Assembly: GCF_002733835.1 (NCBI RefSeq)
Contig: NZ_NVWY01000006.1
Span: 1 to 64,000 of the forward strand
Length of the DNA: 64,000 nucleotides
DNA from: Alcanivorax sp.
GTDB taxonomy: Bacteria > Pseudomonadota > Gammaproteobacteria > Pseudomonadales > Alcanivoracaceae
Direction of reading: 5' to 3'
Shown: piece by piece, positions 59,922 to 64,000 of the stretch
Layout of the letters: every line of letters begins with the position of its first letter
Position numbering within the stretch: position 1 is the stretch's first letter
Translations under genes and position numbers: made by a program
The notes under the pieces: model-generated
Databases searched by the model: none
What the model was told of the DNA's origin: nothing
Seen by the model: the letters and a program-made list of their open reading frames with translations, nothing else

Positions 59922-61547
59922 ATGTTTGGACATCGTCTTCTGAAGCTGGCCGCCTGGCCAGGTGAGCGTCGTTTTGCGGCTGGCCGAGAGCGGCTGGAAT
60001 CGGTACAGCGGCAGAAACAGGCCGCGCTGCTCAAGCGGGTGGCGGCCAGCCCGCTGGGGCGTAGCAACGCCATTCAGGCAGATTGGTCATGGGAAACCTT
60101 CGCTGACCGGCAGCCGGTTACGGATTATGAGCAATGGGCCGACGCAATCACCTTGTCGCGGGAGCAAGGTGATTGCCAGTTGATCGATTCCCCTTTGGTT
60201 CGCTGCCAGCCAACCAGTGGCTCCACGTCCGCGATTAAATGGATTCCCTATACCCGCCAGTTTCTCGGTGAACTGGATGCGGCCATCAGCCCCTGGATTG
60301 TGGATTTGTACCGGCAGTACCCCCGACTGGTTCAAGGGCGTCATTACTGGTCCATGTCCTGGGTGCCCACCTCGCTGCGCGACAATATGCGTGAGGACGT
60401 GAATGACGACATCCAGTTGATGTCCATGGGCAAGCGCCTGCTGGCCGGGGCAACCCAGTGTGTGCCGCAGGATGTGGCGTTGGCGAGAACCTCTGATGAT
60501 TCCCTGTTTGCCACCCTTGCGTATCTGGTTAGCGACCCGTCTTTATCCATGCTTTCGATCTGGAGTCCTACTTTCGGGCTGGGGATGTTGCGTGCCATAG
60601 CGCAGTGGCGAGAGGAACTTGCAGAGGTACTCAACACCGGGCGCTGGGGAAACCGCATGCTTGGTGGTGCCGTGGACTCCTGCCCCTGGTCTCCGCAAGC
60701 GGCAGCCTTGCTGCGTGAGTGGGACGGCCGCTTAAACGCGGATTTTCTGATGGCGCTGTGGCCGAAACTGGCGCTGGTGAGTGCCTGGGATACGGCGGCC
60801 TCCACGCCGTGGGCAAAAGAGCTCCATGCGTTACTTCCCCAGGCCGCGTTTCAGGGCAAAGGACTATGGGCCACCGAAGGCGTAGTTACCATTCCCTATG
60901 CGGGCCGTTATCCACTGGCGTATCGCAGCCACGTGTATGAATTTCAGGATCCCACCGATGGCCGTATTTTCGCTCCCTGGCAACTGGAGGCCGGGCAGCA
61001 GGTCATGCCGTTGATGAGTACCGGCAGTGGCTTATTGCGCTATCGCCTGAACGATCTGGTGGAAGTGGATGATTTTGTCGGCGGTATTCCCAGCCTGCGT
61101 TTCCTTGGTCGAGCAGGAACCACTGATCTGGTTGGCGAAAAAATGACGGCGGCGGCTGTGGATGGTGCCATGGCGGCCCTGGCGTTGCCGGAGGAATTAC
61201 TACCGGTATGCACGGTGGCGGTGGATCAATCCGCGCAGGGTTTACCTGGTTATGTGCTGTTACTGGAAGGGGAAAACCTGGCCGTAGCGCAGCACATAGC
61301 GGTGCAGATGGAGTCAGCGTTGCAGCTGCATTTTCATTACCAGTTGGCACGCAACCTGGGGCAGCTGGCCCCTTTGCGCTGCGTTATCCATCCGGGCATG
61401 CGTGAGCGTTATCTGCAGCACTGCCGTCAACGCGGCATGATCGAAGGCAATATCAAAATGGAGTCCCTGCAGTATTGGGCAGGGGCGCTACCAACCTGGC
61501 TGGAAGCGCGTACGGCACAAGCGCAAGATTGCGGGGTGCCGGTATGA
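59922..61547 (+). CDS. GH3-family acyl-acid amido synthetase-like protein
   Basis: A 541-residue member of the GH3 branch of the adenylate-forming superfamily. In plants GH3 enzymes conjugate acyl acids such as jasmonate or auxin to amino acids; bacterial members are largely uncharacterised. Visible: ATP-loop CQPTSGSTSAIKWIPYTRQF (~90-109), WSMSWVPTSLRDNMRE, KGLWATEGVVTIPYAGRYPL with the Glu-Gly switch, and GLLRYRLNDLVEVDDFVGG followed by FLGRAGTTDLVGEKM. The stop overlaps the GNAT-like gene (ATGA at 61544-61547), giving translational coupling. Confidence 0.85.
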   Translation: MFGHRLLKLAAWPGERRFAAGRERLESVQRQKQAALLKRVAASPLGRSNAIQADWSWETFADRQPVTDYEQWADAITLSREQGDCQLIDSPLVRCQPTSGSTSAIKWIPYTRQFLGELDAAISPWIVDLYRQYPRLVQGRHYWSMSWVPTSLRDNMREDVNDDIQLMSMGKRLLAGATQCVPQDVALARTSDDSLFATLAYLVSDPSLSMLSIWSPTFGLGMLRAIAQWREELAEVLNTGRWGNRMLGGAVDSCPWSPQAAALLREWDGRLNADFLMALWPKLALVSAWDTAASTPWAKELHALLPQAAFQGKGLWATEGVVTIPYAGRYPLAYRSHVYEFQDPTDGRIFAPWQLEAGQQVMPLMSTGSGLLRYRLNDLVEVDDFVGGIPSLRFLGRAGTTDLVGEKMTAAAVDGAMAALALPEELLPVCTVAVDQSAQGLPGYVLLLEGENLAVAQHIAVQMESALQLHFHYQLARNLGQLAPLRCVIHPGMRERYLQHCRQRGMIEGNIKMESLQYWAGALPTWLEARTAQAQDCGVPV

Positions 61548-62635
61548 GTTATCGCATACGGCCTGCCTGTGACCAGGATAACGGAGCCATCCTGGCGCTG
61601 TTGCAGGGGACGCCACAACACGGTGCAGTGACCCTGAATTTTGAGCGGAACCCGGATTACTTCCGGGGCGCTCAGGTGACCTGCGAACAGCCAGACGTGT
61701 GGGTGGCTGAGCCCAAGGGGGGCGCCGGTGAACTGGGTGCTGTCTACAATGTGGGCTGGCGCCACCTGTGGGTGAATGGCGAGGTCAAACCGATCCGCTA
61801 TGCACACGATTTACGTATCGCACCGCAATTTCGTAATGGCCTGGTTCTGCACCGCCTGTTCCGCCAGTTGCGCAAGCAGTTGTCTGAGGGGGAGTGGATG
61901 CAGACCACGGTGCTGCGCGACAACGAGGCCTCACTGGGGTCCGTGGCCAGTGGCCGTGCCGGGCTGCCCACCTATTACCCCCATGGCACTATCGAGACCA
62001 GCCTGGTGTATACCCGGGCGCGCCATCAGCGGTTGCCAAAAGATGTGCAAATTCGGCAAACCGGTGAAGCCAACCTGCCTGCCATGGCAGCGTTGCTGCA
62101 ACGGGAAGGGGCCAGCAAGCAGTTCTTTCCCTACTGGGATGTTTGCCGGGTACGCGGTGACGCTTATTGCTACGGACTGAACCCGGAGAGCTTTCTTGGG
62201 CTGTGGGTCAATGGGCAGCTGAAGGGGTTGCTGGGATTCTGGGATCAGCAGGGCATAAAGCAGACGCGCGTCTTGGGTTATGCACGGGGTCTGCGGGTTT
62301 TGCGCCACCTCTACAATACCCATAGCGTTTTACGCGGTGGCATGAAGCTGCCTGCGCCCGGTGGCATCTTGTCCTATCTCACCTTGCACAGTGTGGTGGT
62401 GGAAGATAACCAGCCCGAGTTGCTGCGTCTGTTGCTGGATCACGCCGTGGACCGTTTTCATGGTCGATATGATGCCCTGGTGTGTGGTTTCTTTGCCCAG
62501 GATCCTCTGGCACGTGTGCCGGCACGCTACCGCCGCCGTCTGTTATTGAGTGATCACTTTCTGGTGAGCTACGACGGTGACCCCCGGGCGCAACTGGATG
62601 ACCGCCTGCCCTATGTGGAAGTGGCGCGCCTGTGA
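61544..62635 (+). CDS. GNAT-fold acyltransferase-like protein
   Basis: A 363-residue two-domain protein. The N-terminal half is GNAT-like: RPACDQDNGAILALLQG, VKPIRYAHDLRIAPQFRNG and LVLHRLFRQLRKQL supply the acyl-CoA-binding region. The second half (ANLPAMAALLQREGASKQFF, GLLGFWDQQGIKQTR) may be a repeat of the fold. No signal peptide. The ATG at 61544 overlaps the GH3 stop; the frame back to 61475 lies inside GH3. It would transfer an acyl or acetyl group in the same pathway. GTGA overlap with the next gene. Confidence 0.7.
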   Translation: MSYRIRPACDQDNGAILALLQGTPQHGAVTLNFERNPDYFRGAQVTCEQPDVWVAEPKGGAGELGAVYNVGWRHLWVNGEVKPIRYAHDLRIAPQFRNGLVLHRLFRQLRKQLSEGEWMQTTVLRDNEASLGSVASGRAGLPTYYPHGTIETSLVYTRARHQRLPKDVQIRQTGEANLPAMAALLQREGASKQFFPYWDVCRVRGDAYCYGLNPESFLGLWVNGQLKGLLGFWDQQGIKQTRVLGYARGLRVLRHLYNTHSVLRGGMKLPAPGGILSYLTLHSVVVEDNQPELLRLLLDHAVDRFHGRYDALVCGFFAQDPLARVPARYRRRLLLSDHFLVSYDGDPRAQLDDRLPYVEVARL

Positions 62636-63636
62636 ATACCTTGCCAGCCAGAGCATTGTCGTCCCGGCCGCCGGTGGATTATATCGGCATGTGGTACCGC
62701 GCCCGAGCCGGGCTGGGTATTGATGATCGCATAGAATTTATCTTCATCGATCCGTACAGCGGTGAACGCGACACCGTCGCCTTGCGCCATCGGGACCATG
62801 ATGGGGTGGGCGGCATTACCCAGGCCTTGAAACAACGCGGGGTGACCCCGCCGGCCATGCCACTGAGCCGCCAGAAGCAGGCACCGCGCTGGTGGCAGCG
62901 TTGGCAACGGTTGCCGGACGACCTGCCTGCGGTGGAACCGGTGTGGCGCCGCTGGCGGGACTTGGCTGGGCAAGCAGAACCTGAAGCGATCGAAGCCAGC
63001 CCGGTCTGCGTGCAATGGTTGAATCCGGCGCAGACCCGCGCGCTGTATCAGCGAGCCCACCAGCACAAGGTATCCGTGAACAGCCTGCTGTTGCTGGCAT
63101 TGCACCGGGCGGTCTGTGACACCCTGATGTTGCACGGCATTGCCGGTAGCTGGTGCTTTCCGGTGAACATGCGCGGTGTGGTGCCCATGTTGCGTGAGGA
63201 CATGAACCTGTCCAGCGCGTTCTATCTCACTGTGGACCATGAGGACAAGGCCGCCAGGCTGGACCGCTCCGTGCGCGGCTACCTCAAGGCCAATGTGCAC
63301 TGGCGGTATTGGCACCTGGCACGTATTGGCCGCTTGATTGGCCAGCGGGGGGTGAACTGGTTGTGTGGGCGTTTGCAGAAAGGCACCCGGCACTGCGGGT
63401 CTTTTTCCAGCCTGGGTGAGTGGGAAATGGACTTTGCCTCCGCCGGGATGCCCAAAGATACCGTGTTTGCCTGCTGTGGCCCGGGCAGCCCGAGCCATCC
63501 GGTCGCGAATGGTGTGATTGTGGTAAATGGCTGTATGAGCCTGTCCCTGAAAGTGCACTCTTCCCTGGGCGTGCCGCAAGCCACGGTACGCCAGTGCTTG
63601 CAGCGCTGGGTTAATTGGCTGGGAGTGGTTGAATGA
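62632..63636 (+). CDS. reduced CAT/condensation-fold acyltransferase (HxxxDG)
   Basis: A 334-residue protein with an HRDHDG motif (53-58) followed by VGGITQAL, fitting the HxxxDG catalytic motif of condensation, CAT and WS/DGAT enzymes. The second half, with SVNSLLLLALHRAVCDTL, CFPVNMRGVVPML, the HPVANGVIVVNG segment and LSLKVHSSLG, matches the C-terminal lobe of these folds. The motif lies much nearer the N-terminus than usual, so the first lobe is shortened. GTG start overlaps the upstream stop; the stop overlaps the adaptor ATG by four bases. Confidence 0.7.
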   Translation: MNTLPARALSSRPPVDYIGMWYRARAGLGIDDRIEFIFIDPYSGERDTVALRHRDHDGVGGITQALKQRGVTPPAMPLSRQKQAPRWWQRWQRLPDDLPAVEPVWRRWRDLAGQAEPEAIEASPVCVQWLNPAQTRALYQRAHQHKVSVNSLLLLALHRAVCDTLMLHGIAGSWCFPVNMRGVVPMLREDMNLSSAFYLTVDHEDKAARLDRSVRGYLKANVHWRYWHLARIGRLIGQRGVNWLCGRLQKGTRHCGSFSSLGEWEMDFASAGMPKDTVFACCGPGSPSHPVANGVIVVNGCMSLSLKVHSSLGVPQATVRQCLQRWVNWLGVVE

Positions 63637-64000
63637 AATTGCCTGCCGGTTTGCGTTCCCTCAGCTTGCGGACACTGGTGGCGTTGCTGGCCACCCTGGC
63701 CATGGTGATGGCCGTTTTCTCACTTTATCTGGTGCCGCCGGCCCCCCCGCCGGCCAAGGCCAAGGATAGCGTGTTGGCCCTCAATACCATCACCGTGGAT
63801 TGGCGGGATGTGGTGATTCCGGTGTTCAGTCAGGGCCAGGCCACGGCGCGCCACGACCTGCCGTTGAGTCTTGAGGTCTCCGGGCGAATTCAGGAGGTAG
63901 CGCCGGCGTTTGCCGATGGTGGGCGAGTGGCTGCAGGCGATGTGTTGCTCAAGCTGGATCCGGAGCCTTTTGCTCTGGAGGTCACCTCGCGTCAGAACAG
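63633..64000 (+). CDS. RND/HlyD-family efflux adaptor (3' end outside window)
   Basis: Start of a membrane-fusion protein; 122 residues are visible. An uncleaved or signal-type N-terminal helix (LRTLVALLATLAMVMAVFSL) is followed by a Pro-rich linker and the first HlyD/AcrA strands: VSGRIQEVAPAFADGGRVAA and GDVLLKLDPEPFALEV. This is the usual RND adaptor opening, so an RND permease gene probably follows off the window. Its ATG overlaps the upstream stop, tying export to the GH3 operon. Confidence 0.8.
   Translation, partial: MKLPAGLRSLSLRTLVALLATLAMVMAVFSLYLVPPAPPPAKAKDSVLALNTITVDWRDVVIPVFSQGQATARHDLPLSLEVSGRIQEVAPAFADGGRVAAGDVLLKLDPEPFALEVTSRQN

Overview
The window looks like a chromosomal segment of a marine gammaproteobacterium, most likely Alcanivorax or a close relative. 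This is an inference from gene content: a wax ester synthase/DGAT, the order recA-recX-(TSUP)-alaS-lysC-csrA-tRNA-Ser, and the block ffs-dnaX-ybaB-recR. The core half is GC-rich; the first 14 kb contains stretches that are visibly AT-rich and probably acquired.

Bases 1-14,000 form an accessory island. It opens with the C-terminal part of a large SF1 helicase-nuclease, an AT-rich TerB-like protein and a frameshifted WYL-regulator remnant. A minus-strand module typical of plasmids and integrative elements follows (recombination-directionality-factor-like protein, YqaJ exonuclease, DUF932, RadC, glycine-zipper protein). Next come an AT-rich gene with a Vsr/DUF559-like nuclease end, a complete Hachiman pair (hamA-hamB) and a small membrane-anchored protein. 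No integrase or attachment site is visible.

Bases 14,100-24,220 hold a BASS-family transporter and a heavy-metal efflux operon on the minus strand (CDF exporter, CzcI-like protein, outer-membrane channel, His-rich adaptor, RND pump, PII-like protein). A divergent MerR regulator shares its promoter region, which has the 19-bp spacer and dyad typical of MerR control. An IS3-family element with a programmed-frameshift site lies just beyond.

Bases 24,670-58,900 are mostly core: Bax-like glucosaminidase, wax ester synthase, yebC, pncC, recA-recX with a LexA-like box, TSUP permease, alaS, lysC, csrA with a GGA-rich leader, tRNA-Ser(GCT), pyrC plus a COG0523 GTPase, an SMR pump, an acetyl-CoA hydrolase/transferase, a PadR-DUF1853-DUF2804-DUF4282 operon, a secreted glycine-rich protein, an Hsp20 gene with a sigma-32 promoter, a GAPDH-family gene, 4.5S RNA, dnaX with a frameshift site, ybaB, recR, an acyl-CoA dehydrogenase and a periplasmic solute-binding protein. 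Two heptanucleotide tandem arrays (GGCGTCA x14 and GCGTCAT x13) share a diverged leader and flank this block.

From 59,135 to the window end runs a tightly overlapping operon, divergent from an AraC regulator: an uncharacterised protein, a GH3-family acyl-adenylating enzyme, a GNAT-like protein, a reduced HxxxDG acyltransferase and an efflux adaptor that continues off the window. It looks like an acyl-conjugate synthesis-and-export system and is the strongest candidate here for undescribed biology, followed by the helicase-nuclease/TerB pair and the heptamer repeat family.
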